Positions 46,463-55,154 of a stretch of DNA of 64,000 bases are shown in pieces. A program made the translations under genes and the position numbers. The notes beneath the pieces were generated by a model. That model ran no database searches and was not told the origin of the DNA. It saw only the letters and a program-made list of their open reading frames with translations. Within the stretch, counting starts at the first letter, position 1, and every line of letters begins with the position of its first letter. Origin of the DNA: Comamonadaceae bacterium PBBC1 (GTDB taxonomy: Bacteria; Pseudomonadota; Gammaproteobacteria; Burkholderiales; Burkholderiaceae_C); NCBI GenBank assembly GCA_002256145.1, contig NKIP01000005.1, positions 236,507 through 300,506 of the forward strand, read 5' to 3'.

Positions 46463-47595
46463 AGCGCCAATTGCGTATTGCTATCCTCACGGCGGGCCGC
46501 TTCCATGTTCTGGATTTGGCACGTGAGTTACACGCGCTTGGGCATACAGTGAAGTTCTATTCGTTTGTACCCAAGGCGCGAGCGGTCGGGTTCGGTTTAC
46601 CCGAGTCCTGCCATGTGAACCTGGTACCTTACCTGCTGCCGTTGCTTGCTTGGCAAGTCAAGGTGCCCAACTTGGGTGCTGCCTTGCGCGAGCGCGCCTT
46701 ATGGTGGGCTTTGAACCGCGCGGTGATCCACACCCTAGAGCCGTGTGACGTGGTCATCGGCATGTCTGGCATCTACCTTGAAGCCCTCACATACGCTCGT
46801 CAAAAATATGGCGCACGCATCGTACTGGAGCGTGGCAGCAAGCATATTCTGGCCCAAGATGAAATTCTGGCAAGACTGCCTGGCGCTGAAAGACCCAGTG
46901 CGCAGGTAATCGAGCGGGAATTGGCCGGGTACGAGATCGCGGATGTGATCAGCATCCCGTCATCACACGCACTTGACAGTTTTGCACGAGACCCAAAGGC
47001 TTTTCAGAAATGTGTCGTCAATCCCTACGGGGTTGATCTGATGTCTTTCCCCATGCAAAAAAAGCCAGGCAAGGCTCTTCAACCGACTTTCTTGTTTGTA
47101 GGTGTCTGGTCGCTTCAAAAAGGATGTGATTTGCTAATTGAGGCCATGAAACAGCTGCCCAAAGCAAGGCTAATTCACGTAGGGGATATCGGCGACTGCG
47201 CTTTCCCAGCTGGCAACGAACGAATTCGACATATCGACAAGGTTGACCAAAAAGAATTGTCCGGAATATACGCACAAGCCAACGCATTTGTGCTTGCTTC
47301 GCGACAGGATGGATTCGGCATGGTGCTGGGTCAAGCCTTGGCATCTGGTTTGCCGATTGTCTGTACCCAAGACACTGGCGGCTTTGACCTTTGCCATACC
47401 GCAGCCCTCACGGAAAGGATCCGTGTAGTACCCAGCAACGATGTAAACGCATTGGCAGCTGGCATGCGACAAGTAGCCGAATGCCTGTTATTCGGCTCAC
47501 CTTTTGCTGAATTGACCGAGGCTGACCGCCAAACCTTGAATTGGTCGGCTTATGGGAGCCGCTATTCAGACAACCTCGAAAAACTCCTGAAATGA
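46459..47595 (+). CDS. glycosyltransferase family 4 with altered E-x7-E motif
   Basis: A 378-residue GT-B protein starting at the ATG that overlaps the polymerase stop. RQLRIAILTAGRFHVLDLAR opens the N-domain. The C-domain has VGVWSLQKGCDLLIEAM and DGFGMVLGQALASGLPIVCT, where the usual E-x7-E reads D-x7-Q. It overlaps the following glycosyltransferase by 4 bp. Donor unknown. The substitution may alter specificity or catalysis. Confidence 0.87.
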   Translation: MKRQLRIAILTAGRFHVLDLARELHALGHTVKFYSFVPKARAVGFGLPESCHVNLVPYLLPLLAWQVKVPNLGAALRERALWWALNRAVIHTLEPCDVVIGMSGIYLEALTYARQKYGARIVLERGSKHILAQDEILARLPGAERPSAQVIERELAGYEIADVISIPSSHALDSFARDPKAFQKCVVNPYGVDLMSFPMQKKPGKALQPTFLFVGVWSLQKGCDLLIEAMKQLPKARLIHVGDIGDCAFPAGNERIRHIDKVDQKELSGIYAQANAFVLASRQDGFGMVLGQALASGLPIVCTQDTGGFDLCHTAALTERIRVVPSNDVNALAAGMRQVAECLLFGSPFAELTEADRQTLNWSAYGSRYSDNLEKLLK

Positions 47596-48758
47596 CGAAG
47601 CCTCTTGCGGTACTTCACGTCATTCCTTCAATATCGCTAGCACACGGTGGCCCGAGTCGCGCCATTCGGCTTATGGAGGACGTACAGCGCAAATTGGGAA
47701 TGACGGTATTCACTCTTACCACTGATGACAACGGCCCCGGCAACCGATTATCTGATTCGGAAAAATTGGATCCGAATCGCCACTACGTTCGCAAATGGTT
47801 CGATTTTTATAAAGTGGCGCCAAGTCTGGTGCCGTGGTTGATTCGCCGTGTGCGTAACTACGATGTTGTCCACATCCACGCGTTGTTTTCTTTTAGCAGT
47901 GCGGCTGCTGCGTGGGCTGCACGGCGCGCTGGCGTGCCCTACATCATTCGCCCGCTGGGCACGCTGACCCACTATGGCCGCACACAACGCCGACCTTTGC
48001 TCAAACGGCTGTCGCTTAAGTGGATTGAAGGGCCGCTGCTGCGTGATGCGGCTGCAGTGCATTTCACAAGTTTGGATGAGCAGCGAGAGGCAGAAGAAAG
48101 TGGTGTACCAATGCGCGGTGTGGTGATACCCCTAGGCATAGAGGTGTCAGAAGTCATTGACGATTCGATTGTGCGTTCCAGATATGCTGCGCTTGGTAGA
48201 GCACCATACCTGCTATTTTTGTCGCGCCTAGATCCCAAGAAGAATATTGAAGGTCTCCTGCGTGGCTTTGCGCTATGCCGTGCACAGTGGCCTCAGCACA
48301 AGCTGTTGATTGCCGGTACTGGTGATACAAATTACGTTGCAACTTTGGTCCTATTAGTAAACGAGCTGGGTTTGAAAGACTGTGTTATTTGGACTAACCA
48401 CATTGATGGTGCGCTCAAAAAAAGTGCGTTTGCCGGTGCAACGTTGTTTGTTTTGCCCTCGTTTTCAGAAAACTTTGGCATTGCCGCAGCAGAGGCGTTG
48501 ATGGCTGGCTTGCCTTGTGTTTTAGGCCAAGGTGTAGCCATTGCTAACGATGTGGTCGCGGCGGGTGCTGGTTTAGCGGTTGCTACTGATCCAGACTCTA
48601 TCGCAGCTGGTTTGCTTAAATTGTTGACTGATGAGCCAGAGCTCCGCCGTATGGCATTCAATGGTGCTGCTTTGGCACGTGGCAAATTCTCAGTGGAAGC
48701 AATGGGTAAAAATTTAGTTTCTCTATATGAATTTGTTTTGAGTTTACAGAAAAAATGA
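47592..48758 (+). CDS. glycosyltransferase family 4
   Basis: A 388-residue GT-B protein starting at 47592 inside the preceding stop (ATGA). LHVIPSISLAHGGPSRAI opens it, VHIHALFSFSSAAAAWAAR and IIRPLGTLTHYG follow, and the C-domain has SRLDPKKNIEGLL and ENFGIAAAEALMAGLPCVLG (intact E-x7-E). This is a retaining sugar transferase of the assembly line, specificity unknown. The composition is GC-moderate until the AT-rich gene at 48799. Confidence 0.9.
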   Translation: MTKPLAVLHVIPSISLAHGGPSRAIRLMEDVQRKLGMTVFTLTTDDNGPGNRLSDSEKLDPNRHYVRKWFDFYKVAPSLVPWLIRRVRNYDVVHIHALFSFSSAAAAWAARRAGVPYIIRPLGTLTHYGRTQRRPLLKRLSLKWIEGPLLRDAAAVHFTSLDEQREAEESGVPMRGVVIPLGIEVSEVIDDSIVRSRYAALGRAPYLLFLSRLDPKKNIEGLLRGFALCRAQWPQHKLLIAGTGDTNYVATLVLLVNELGLKDCVIWTNHIDGALKKSAFAGATLFVLPSFSENFGIAAAEALMAGLPCVLGQGVAIANDVVAAGAGLAVATDPDSIAAGLLKLLTDEPELRRMAFNGAALARGKFSVEAMGKNLVSLYEFVLSLQKK

Positions 48759-48798
48759 CATTTTTTAAAAAATTTGACATGAGATAACTTTATTAATT

Positions 48799-49686
48799 AT
48801 GAACATATTTTTTACTAAAACAACTAATTCAAATGGTAGACCTTTATCTGTCGCTTGTAACTGGTTTTCTGATTTTTGTGGTTTCACGGAAGACATCGAA
48901 AAGGCAGACTGTGTGATAATTTGTACTGAGGGTTATGTTTCAAGTAAGCAGTGGTTTATTGAAAAGAAAAGATTTCCTGGAAAAGAATTATTTTTATACA
49001 GTGAGTCTGATTATCCAAATCTGGCAATTAGAGGTTTTTATCCTTCAATTTATAAAAAAACACGTGGATGTGTTTCAATACCATATCTTATTCAATCACA
49101 TCCGCTACCTGATAGTAGTCGGATAAAAAAACCAAACGAATGCACTACTAAAATATCATTTAAGGGGCGTTGTGAAACTCATAATGTTAGAATGTTGTTG
49201 GAGTCAAAGTATCTTCAATTTGTAAATGATACGAAAAAAATTATCAAAAATCATCCAATTGGTAAAAATTTAAATCATTGTGGCTATTGTGATTTATTGT
49301 CTAATACGATATATATTTTATGTCCGCGTGGTTTCGGTGCTAGTTCGTATCGCTTGTATGAGTCAATGTCTTGGGGTTGTATTCCAGTAATAATTTCAGA
49401 TCAGTTTAACAAGCCGGAAGTATTTGAAGATTGGAGTAATTTTAGTATATCAATAAAAGAAAGTGATATAAATAAAACTATTGACGGCTATGCATTCCAT
49501 TGCGAAGAAATGATTTATAATTCTCGGCGAGTTTGGGAAAGGTGTTTTTCATCGACTGGATTGTGGGCTTATATTCAGTATGAAATTTCTAATTTACTAA
49601 AATTTCCAGAATTCAATAATAAAGAAAACTTAATTAATAGGCTGGATAAATTTCATTTTGGTGCATGGTCAAGGGAGATTTTCTGA
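48799..49686 (+). CDS. exostosin-family (GT47-like) glycosyltransferase
   Basis: A 295-residue AT-rich gene. YILCPRGFGASSYRLYESM followed by WGCIPVIIS is the exostosin-type core, and a HNVRMLLE segment precedes it. These proteins transfer sugars in surface glycans. It is the last gene before an IS5-family insertion that starts 16 bp past its stop. Whether the IS separates it from former partners such as galE cannot be told. Confidence 0.78.
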   Translation: MNIFFTKTTNSNGRPLSVACNWFSDFCGFTEDIEKADCVIICTEGYVSSKQWFIEKKRFPGKELFLYSESDYPNLAIRGFYPSIYKKTRGCVSIPYLIQSHPLPDSSRIKKPNECTTKISFKGRCETHNVRMLLESKYLQFVNDTKKIIKNHPIGKNLNHCGYCDLLSNTIYILCPRGFGASSYRLYESMSWGCIPVIISDQFNKPEVFEDWSNFSISIKESDINKTIDGYAFHCEEMIYNSRRVWERCFSSTGLWAYIQYEISNLLKFPEFNNKENLINRLDKFHFGAWSREIF

Positions 49687-49702
49687 TTTAGTATTTATTT
49701 AA

Positions 49703-50883
49703 GGAAACTCTGCATAACTCCCCGTTCTGTGTGCTTGGCGTAAGACCCGTCTGAGAAAATTCAGTCCATGAAACAAGCCAGCCTGAACCTCAACCTGAAC
49801 GCCAAAAAAACACGCAAGCAAGTGTTCCTGGAGCAGATGGAACAAGTCGTTTCTTGGGCAGCGCTGGTTGAACTCATCGCCCCTTATTACCCCGAAGGCA
49901 AAACTGGCAGGCCACCGTTTTCGCTGCAAACCATGCTGCGCATTCACTTCATGCAGCAATGGTTCACCTTGTCGGATCCCGGCATGGAAGAAGCTTTCTT
50001 TGACACGCCGCTGTACCGTGAGTTTGCCCAGCTTGAAGAGTTTGGCCGCCTGCCTGACGAGAGCACCATCTTGCGTTTCCGTCACCGCCTTGAAAAGCAC
50101 AAACTGGCTGAGCAAATTCTGGGCGTAGTCAATGAATTACTGACTGCCCGAGGCCTTCTTTTGAAAGCGGGCACGGTGGTGGATGCCACGTTGATTGCGG
50201 CCCCATCTTCAACCAAGAACAAAGAACACAAGCGTGACCCTGAGATGCATTCGAGCAAGAAGGGCCAGCAGATGTACTTTGGAATGAAGGCCCACATTGG
50301 CGCTGATGCCGAGTCGGGCTTGGTGCACACGGTTCGTGGCACATCGGGCAATGTTCACGACGTCACTGAAGGCAACAGTTTGTTGCATGGGCAAGAGACA
50401 GATGCATTCGGCGATGCGGGATATCAGGGGATTGAAAAGCGGCCAGATGCCAACGCCGATGTGAACTGGCACGTTGCGATGAAACCGGGCAAACGCAACG
50501 CCTTGAACAAAGACAATGCGATTGACGCGATGGTCGACCAGGTGGAGAAGATCAAGGCCAGCATCCGTGCCAAAGTAGAACACCCGTTTCGGGTCATCAA
50601 GCGGCAGTTCGGCTACGTCAAAGTTCGCTACAGAGGCTTGAAGAAGAACACGGCCCAGCTGATGACGTTGTTTGCGTTGTCAAACCTGTGGATGATGCGC
50701 GGCAAATTGATGCAAATGCAGGGATGAGTGCGCCTGAAAACGAGGCCAAAGGCCTGAAAGGGCAGAAAAGCCCAAGAAATGACATCCAGAACGGCGTTAT
50801 GCCTGATGGTTTCACTCTAAAAATCACTGCATCAAACAATCAGGCCGTGTACAGCAGCTGTTGGTGAGTTATTCAGACCATCC
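49703..50883 (+). mobile_element. complete IS5-family insertion sequence with target duplication
   Basis: The element spans 1181 bp. The left end GGAAACTCTGCATAACTCCC and the inverted right end GGATGGTCTGAATAACTCAC are imperfect inverted repeats (16 of 20 bases alike). It is flanked on both sides by TTAA (49699-49702 and 50884-50887), a 4-bp target duplication of the YTAR kind used by IS5-group elements. It contains one transposase gene and lies between an exostosin gene and galE, disrupting neither. Confidence 0.9.
49768..50727 (+). CDS. IS5-family DDE transposase
   Basis: A 319-residue transposase. The N-terminal part has a PPFSLQTMLRIHFMQQWF segment typical of IS5. The catalytic domain has VVDATLIAAP (first Asp), a GDAGYQGIEKR block (second Asp) and a later VEHPFRVIKRQFGYVKVRYRG end (Glu). 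It cuts and pastes the surrounding element. Intact, with no frameshift. Confidence 0.95.
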   Translation: MKQASLNLNLNAKKTRKQVFLEQMEQVVSWAALVELIAPYYPEGKTGRPPFSLQTMLRIHFMQQWFTLSDPGMEEAFFDTPLYREFAQLEEFGRLPDESTILRFRHRLEKHKLAEQILGVVNELLTARGLLLKAGTVVDATLIAAPSSTKNKEHKRDPEMHSSKKGQQMYFGMKAHIGADAESGLVHTVRGTSGNVHDVTEGNSLLHGQETDAFGDAGYQGIEKRPDANADVNWHVAMKPGKRNALNKDNAIDAMVDQVEKIKASIRAKVEHPFRVIKRQFGYVKVRYRGLKKNTAQLMTLFALSNLWMMRGKLMQMQG

Positions 50884-50937
50884 TTAAGTCCGAAATTATT
50901 CCATTAAAAATATAAATAATTTAAATAATATACCCAA

Positions 50938-51936
50938 ATGATCCTTGTTATTGGCGGAGCCGGCTACATTGGTTCACACATGGTGCTGGCTTTGCAGGAT
51001 GCTGGCCACGAAGTACTCGTGTTCGACAACTTGTCGCGTGGTTTTTCTGACGCTGTGGGCTCTGCGCCGCTGGTGGTGGGTGATTTGCGTAACGCGTCAC
51101 ATTTGGACACCCTCTTTGCCACTTACCGCATCCGCTTGGTGATGCACTTTGCCGCGCTGGCTTATGTGGGCGAGTCAGTCACCGCACCTGAGTTGTATTA
51201 CCAAAACAACGTGGTGGGCGCGCTTAATTTGCTGGTCGCTATGCGTCGTCACGGTGTTGACAAACTGGTGTTTTCATCAACTTGCGCCACATATGGCGAG
51301 CCTGATGCTGTGCCCATTTCAGAGGCTCACCCGCAGCGCCCCATCAATCCCTATGGCCGCACCAAGTTGATGATGGAGCAAGCGCTGGCGGATTACGCCA
51401 CTGCTTACGGCAACCAAAGTATCAGCCTGCGTTATTTCAATGCAGCCGGTGCCGACGCCTTGGGCCGTGTGGGCGAGCGGCACGACCCAGAAACGCATTT
51501 GATTCCTCTGGTTTTGGCTGAAGCATTGCGTTTGCAGAATGGCGGCAACCCAGCCGATACCGCGCTGCAGGTGTTTGGCAATGATTTCGATACTGCCGAT
51601 GGCAGTTGCGTGCGCGACTACATCCACGTCACTGACCTTTGTCAAGCACATTTGCTAGCAGCACAACGCTTGCTTTCTGGGCAGTCACAAGGCGCTGAGT
51701 TTTACAACCTGGCCAATGGCGCTGGGTTCAGTGTGATTGAAGTCATAGAGACTTGTCGACAAGTTACCGGCCAACCCATTCATTTCAAAATGAAGCCGCG
51801 CCGAGCTGGTGACCCCGCCGTTTTGATCGGTGATGCCAGCCGCGCACATGCGGTGCTGGGCTGGAAACCCGCCATTGGTGACATGCATGACATCATTCAG
51901 TCGGCGTGGGCGTGGATGCAGCGGATGCCTACATGA
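50938..51936 (+). CDS. galE: UDP-glucose 4-epimerase
   Basis: A 332-residue extended SDR with ILVIGGAGYIGSHMVLAL, HFAALAYVGESV, the catalytic SSTCATYGEP and YGRTKLMME (Tyr, Lys), LRYFNAAGAD and RDYIHVTDL, all GalE hallmarks. It interconverts UDP-glucose and UDP-galactose (or the N-acetyl forms) for the polymer. It overlaps the following glycosyltransferase by 4 bp. Confidence 0.94.
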   Translation: MILVIGGAGYIGSHMVLALQDAGHEVLVFDNLSRGFSDAVGSAPLVVGDLRNASHLDTLFATYRIRLVMHFAALAYVGESVTAPELYYQNNVVGALNLLVAMRRHGVDKLVFSSTCATYGEPDAVPISEAHPQRPINPYGRTKLMMEQALADYATAYGNQSISLRYFNAAGADALGRVGERHDPETHLIPLVLAEALRLQNGGNPADTALQVFGNDFDTADGSCVRDYIHVTDLCQAHLLAAQRLLSGQSQGAEFYNLANGAGFSVIEVIETCRQVTGQPIHFKMKPRRAGDPAVLIGDASRAHAVLGWKPAIGDMHDIIQSAWAWMQRMPT

Positions 51937-52772
51937 CGAGCGCTAAGGAAATATCTGCGATGGCAGGATTCGGTGGATTTTTACAGCAGGTAACACCTGT
52001 GGTGCTGACGTTCAATGAAGCGCCGAACATCAGCCGCAGCCTTGAGCGCTTGCATTGCTTTGACGAAGTGTTGGTTGTGGACAGCGGCAGCACAGATGAA
52101 ACGTTGAAAATAGTGGCGAGTTTCGCCAATACCCGAGTCGTCACCCGACCGTTTGACAGCTTTGCTGGTCAGTGGAATTTTGCCCTGCGTGAAGGCGGCA
52201 TCCAGACAGAGTGGGCGCTGGCAATGGATGCGGATTACATCCTCACCGATGAGTTTTTGGCTGAGCTTTCTGCGCTAGGGCCATCAGACAATGCGGTTGC
52301 CTATAGGCTTGCGTTTGACTATTGCATTTTCGGGCGCAAGCTGTCGGCCACGCTTTATCCACCGATCATTGCTCTTCATCGGCACAAACAAGTGCACTAC
52401 ATCCAAGACGGTCACTGCATGCGGGCTCAGGTGGTGGGTACCGTAGGGCAATTGCAAAGCCGTGTGCAACACGACGATCGCAAGCCTTTGGCTCGCTGGC
52501 TTGCATCCCAAGCCAAATATGCCGACCAAGAAGCAGCTTTGCTCTTGAGCAAACCCGCTAGTGAGCTGCGCATTCAAGATCGTTTGCGCACACTGATGGT
52601 CATTACGCCATGGCTGGTGCCGCTGTATTGCATGACGGTAGGGCGTGGTGCCCTCGACGGTTGGGCTGGCATCTATTACGCATTACAACGCGGTGTGGCT
52701 GAGGCAGTGTTGGCGCTCAAATTGTTGGAAGCGCGGCTGGCGTCACGACAAGAAAAACAGCAGCACGATTAA
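51933..52772 (+). CDS. glycosyltransferase family 2
   Basis: A 279-residue enzyme starting at the ATG in galE's stop (51933), the longer frame upstream being an overlap. TPVVLTFNEAPNISRSLERL, VLVVDSGSTDET and ALAMDADYIL (DxD) mark a GT2 of the LPS-core WaaE type. A galactose donor is plausible from its coupling with galE (inference). It is GC-rich and follows the IS-bordered block. Confidence 0.88.
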   Translation: MTSAKEISAMAGFGGFLQQVTPVVLTFNEAPNISRSLERLHCFDEVLVVDSGSTDETLKIVASFANTRVVTRPFDSFAGQWNFALREGGIQTEWALAMDADYILTDEFLAELSALGPSDNAVAYRLAFDYCIFGRKLSATLYPPIIALHRHKQVHYIQDGHCMRAQVVGTVGQLQSRVQHDDRKPLARWLASQAKYADQEAALLLSKPASELRIQDRLRTLMVITPWLVPLYCMTVGRGALDGWAGIYYALQRGVAEAVLALKLLEARLASRQEKQQHD

Positions 52773-52788
52773 TCCCAAAAATACCTTT

Positions 52789-52810
52789 GCGACGAGCGCG
52801 TCGCACCTAC
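52789..52810 (-). repeat. REP variant with GTAGGT head
   Basis: Read on the minus strand: GTAGGT, then GCGACG, a CGCT loop and CGTCGC. It is a stem with one changed loop but fully paired arms, between the glycosyltransferase and carbamoyltransferase genes. Confidence 0.7.
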
Positions 52811-52824
52811 AAATCCCAACTTAA

Positions 52825-54576
52825 ATGACAGATACCTACATTCTTGGTCTCAATGCCTTTCACGGCGATTCTTCCGCTTGCCTGTTGCGCAACGGCATCA
52901 TGATTGCCGCTGTCGAAGAAGAACGCTTTCGACGCATCAAACATTGGGCAGGTTTTCCGAGTGAAGCGATTCGCTATTGCTTGGCAGAGGCGGGTATCAG
53001 CCTTGATCAGGTGGATCATGTGGCACTCAACCAGGACGGCAAAGCCAACCTGGGTAAAAAGCTCGCCTACACCATCACCAAACGCCCTGACTTGGGCATG
53101 GTGCTGGACCGCCTGCGCAACAAGCGCGAGCGTGCGGGCGTGGCCGAACATTTGGCGGTGGCTTTTCCAGGTGAGCGCTTTGCCGGGCAGGTGCATCAGG
53201 TAGAGCACCACATGGCGCATTTGTCATCAGCTTTTCATGTGTCGCCCTTCAATGAGGCAGTGGTGGTGTCGGTGGACGGCTTTGGCGACTTTGCCAGCGC
53301 AGCCTGGGGCGTGGGTCGGGGAACACAAATCGATGTAGAAGACAAGGTGTACTTTCCCCATTCGCTGGGTATTTTTTACCAAGCGTTGACGCAGTTCATT
53401 GGCTTTCCCAACTACGGTGACGAGTACAAGGTCATGGGCTTGGCACCTTATGGCCAGCCAGTTTATTTGGAGCAGATGCGCAAAATTGTGTTGCTGCAAC
53501 CCGATGGCAGTTTCAAGCTGAACTTGGCTTGCTTCAGGCACCACAACGAAAAGGTCGAATACGAATGGGAAGGTGGCACACCTTCTGTGGGCGCTTTGTT
53601 TGGTCAAGGCTTGATTGACCTAATGGGGCCTGCGCGTGGCAAAGATGAACCCCTGACGCAGCACCACATGGACATTGCCCGCTCAGTGCAAGCAATGTAC
53701 GAAGAGGCATTTTTCCATCTGCTCAACACTTTGCACGCACGTCACAAGCTCGATGCGGTGGCGGTGGCTGGTGGTTGTGGCATGAACTCGGTGGCCAATG
53801 GCAAGATTTTGCTCAAAACACCTTTTAAACAGGTGTATGTGCAGTCTGCGGCCGGTGACGCAGGCGGCGCGATTGGTGCAGCCTACAGCGTGTGGCACCA
53901 ATTGGGCGGCGCCCGTGGCCCAGTGCACGACCATGCTTATTGGGGGCCGCATTTCAGCAATGAAGACATTGATCGTGTGCTGAAAGACCGCATGACAGAG
54001 GTGCAAGCCGAGGGCTGTACGGTGACTTGCGTGACGGATGAAGCGAGTCTTTGCAGCGAAACCGCTGCTGCCGTAGCTCGCGGTGAAGTGGTGGGCTGGT
54101 ACCAAGGTCGCATGGAGTGGGGCCCGCGTGCTTTGGGCAACCGCAGCATAGTGGGTGATCCGCGCCGCGCCGACATGAAAGACATCCTGAACCTCAAAAT
54201 CAAACGCCGCGAATCTTTTAGGCCCTTTGCCCCTTCTGTGCTGCAAAGCGCGGTATGCGAGTGGTTTGAACAAAGCGACGATGTGCCCTTCATGATGCAG
54301 GTGTACCAAATTCGCGAAGAAAAGCGTGCACAAGTGCCTGCAGTGGCCCATGTGGATGGATCAGGCCGTTTGCAAACGGTGTATGCCCACACCAACCCAC
54401 GCTATCACGGTTTGATCAGTGCCTTTTTTGAACAGACGGGTGTGCCGATGGTGCTGAACACGAGTTTCAACGAAAACGAACCCGTGGTTTGCACACCAGT
54501 CGAGGCACTGAATTGCTTTTTGCGTACCAAAATGGACGTGCTGGTGATGGGCAATTGGGTAGTTAAGCGATCTTGA
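52825..54576 (+). CDS. carbamoyltransferase (NodU/CmcH family)
   Basis: A 583-residue protein with HGDSSACLLRNG near the N-terminus, VEHHMAHLSSAF (metal His pair), SVDGFGDFASAAWG, VAVAGGCGMNSVANGK and, in the C-domain, EWGPRALGNRSIVGDPR and FRPFAPSVL. These are all the expected motifs of carbamoyl-phosphate-dependent O-carbamoyltransferases. It would decorate a sugar hydroxyl of the polymer. Its stop overlaps the TTG start of a glycosyltransferase gene (copy 1 of three). Confidence 0.93.
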   Translation: MTDTYILGLNAFHGDSSACLLRNGIMIAAVEEERFRRIKHWAGFPSEAIRYCLAEAGISLDQVDHVALNQDGKANLGKKLAYTITKRPDLGMVLDRLRNKRERAGVAEHLAVAFPGERFAGQVHQVEHHMAHLSSAFHVSPFNEAVVVSVDGFGDFASAAWGVGRGTQIDVEDKVYFPHSLGIFYQALTQFIGFPNYGDEYKVMGLAPYGQPVYLEQMRKIVLLQPDGSFKLNLACFRHHNEKVEYEWEGGTPSVGALFGQGLIDLMGPARGKDEPLTQHHMDIARSVQAMYEEAFFHLLNTLHARHKLDAVAVAGGCGMNSVANGKILLKTPFKQVYVQSAAGDAGGAIGAAYSVWHQLGGARGPVHDHAYWGPHFSNEDIDRVLKDRMTEVQAEGCTVTCVTDEASLCSETAAAVARGEVVGWYQGRMEWGPRALGNRSIVGDPRRADMKDILNLKIKRRESFRPFAPSVLQSAVCEWFEQSDDVPFMMQVYQIREEKRAQVPAVAHVDGSGRLQTVYAHTNPRYHGLISAFFEQTGVPMVLNTSFNENEPVVCTPVEALNCFLRTKMDVLVMGNWVVKRS

Positions 54577-55154
54577 AAATCTCCATCATCACAGCTACTT
54601 ACAACTGCGCTCAGACGCTGGGCGATTGCTTGTCTTCTGTGGCGTCTCAAGCATACGCCAACCGTGAACACGTCGTCATCGACGGTGCCAGCCAAGATGG
54701 CACATTGGATGTTTTGCAGGCCAGCCGCAGTCAACTGGCCGTGTTGTTGAGTGAGCCTGACCGTGGCATTTACGACGCACTGAACAAAGGCATTGCACAC
54801 GCCAGCGGTGATGTGATTGGTTTCTTGCATGCCGATGATGTGTATGCCAGCCCCGATGTCTTGGCCCATGTGGCACAGGCGTTTGCCGATCCGGCGGTGT
54901 GTGCGGTCTATGGTGATTTGCAATACGTGCGCAAAGACGACATGAGCCAAGTGGTGCGGGTGTGGCAAAGCGCTGTGTTCACAACGCAGCGCTTAACTTG
55001 GGGCTCGGATTCATGGCTCAACAGACTTCAATCTGGTCGTCATAGCCCTGACCTTTGGAGAGCTTCCTTAAATGGGGTGGATTTAATTGACAGCTATTTC
55101 TTGGTGAATGATGAACTTTGTTATTTGCCCGCACAACAGGCACCCTCACATTGA
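54573..55154 (+). CDS. GT2 glycosyltransferase, copy 1 of three, with replaced 3' end
   Basis: A 193-residue product. The first ~145 residues (KISIITATYNCAQTLGDCL to VWQSAVFTTQRLTWG) are almost identical to those of copies at 57128 and 59000. After position ~55,004 the sequence diverges completely, giving an unrelated tail (about 48 residues) and no second half of the enzyme. The start is TTG, overlapping the carbamoyltransferase stop. It keeps a DxD-like HADD but lacks the C-terminal domain of its sisters, so it is probably inactive. Recombination or replacement at this spot is likely. Confidence 0.8.
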   Translation: MKISIITATYNCAQTLGDCLSSVASQAYANREHVVIDGASQDGTLDVLQASRSQLAVLLSEPDRGIYDALNKGIAHASGDVIGFLHADDVYASPDVLAHVAQAFADPAVCAVYGDLQYVRKDDMSQVVRVWQSAVFTTQRLTWGSDSWLNRLQSGRHSPDLWRASLNGVDLIDSYFLVNDELCYLPAQQAPSH

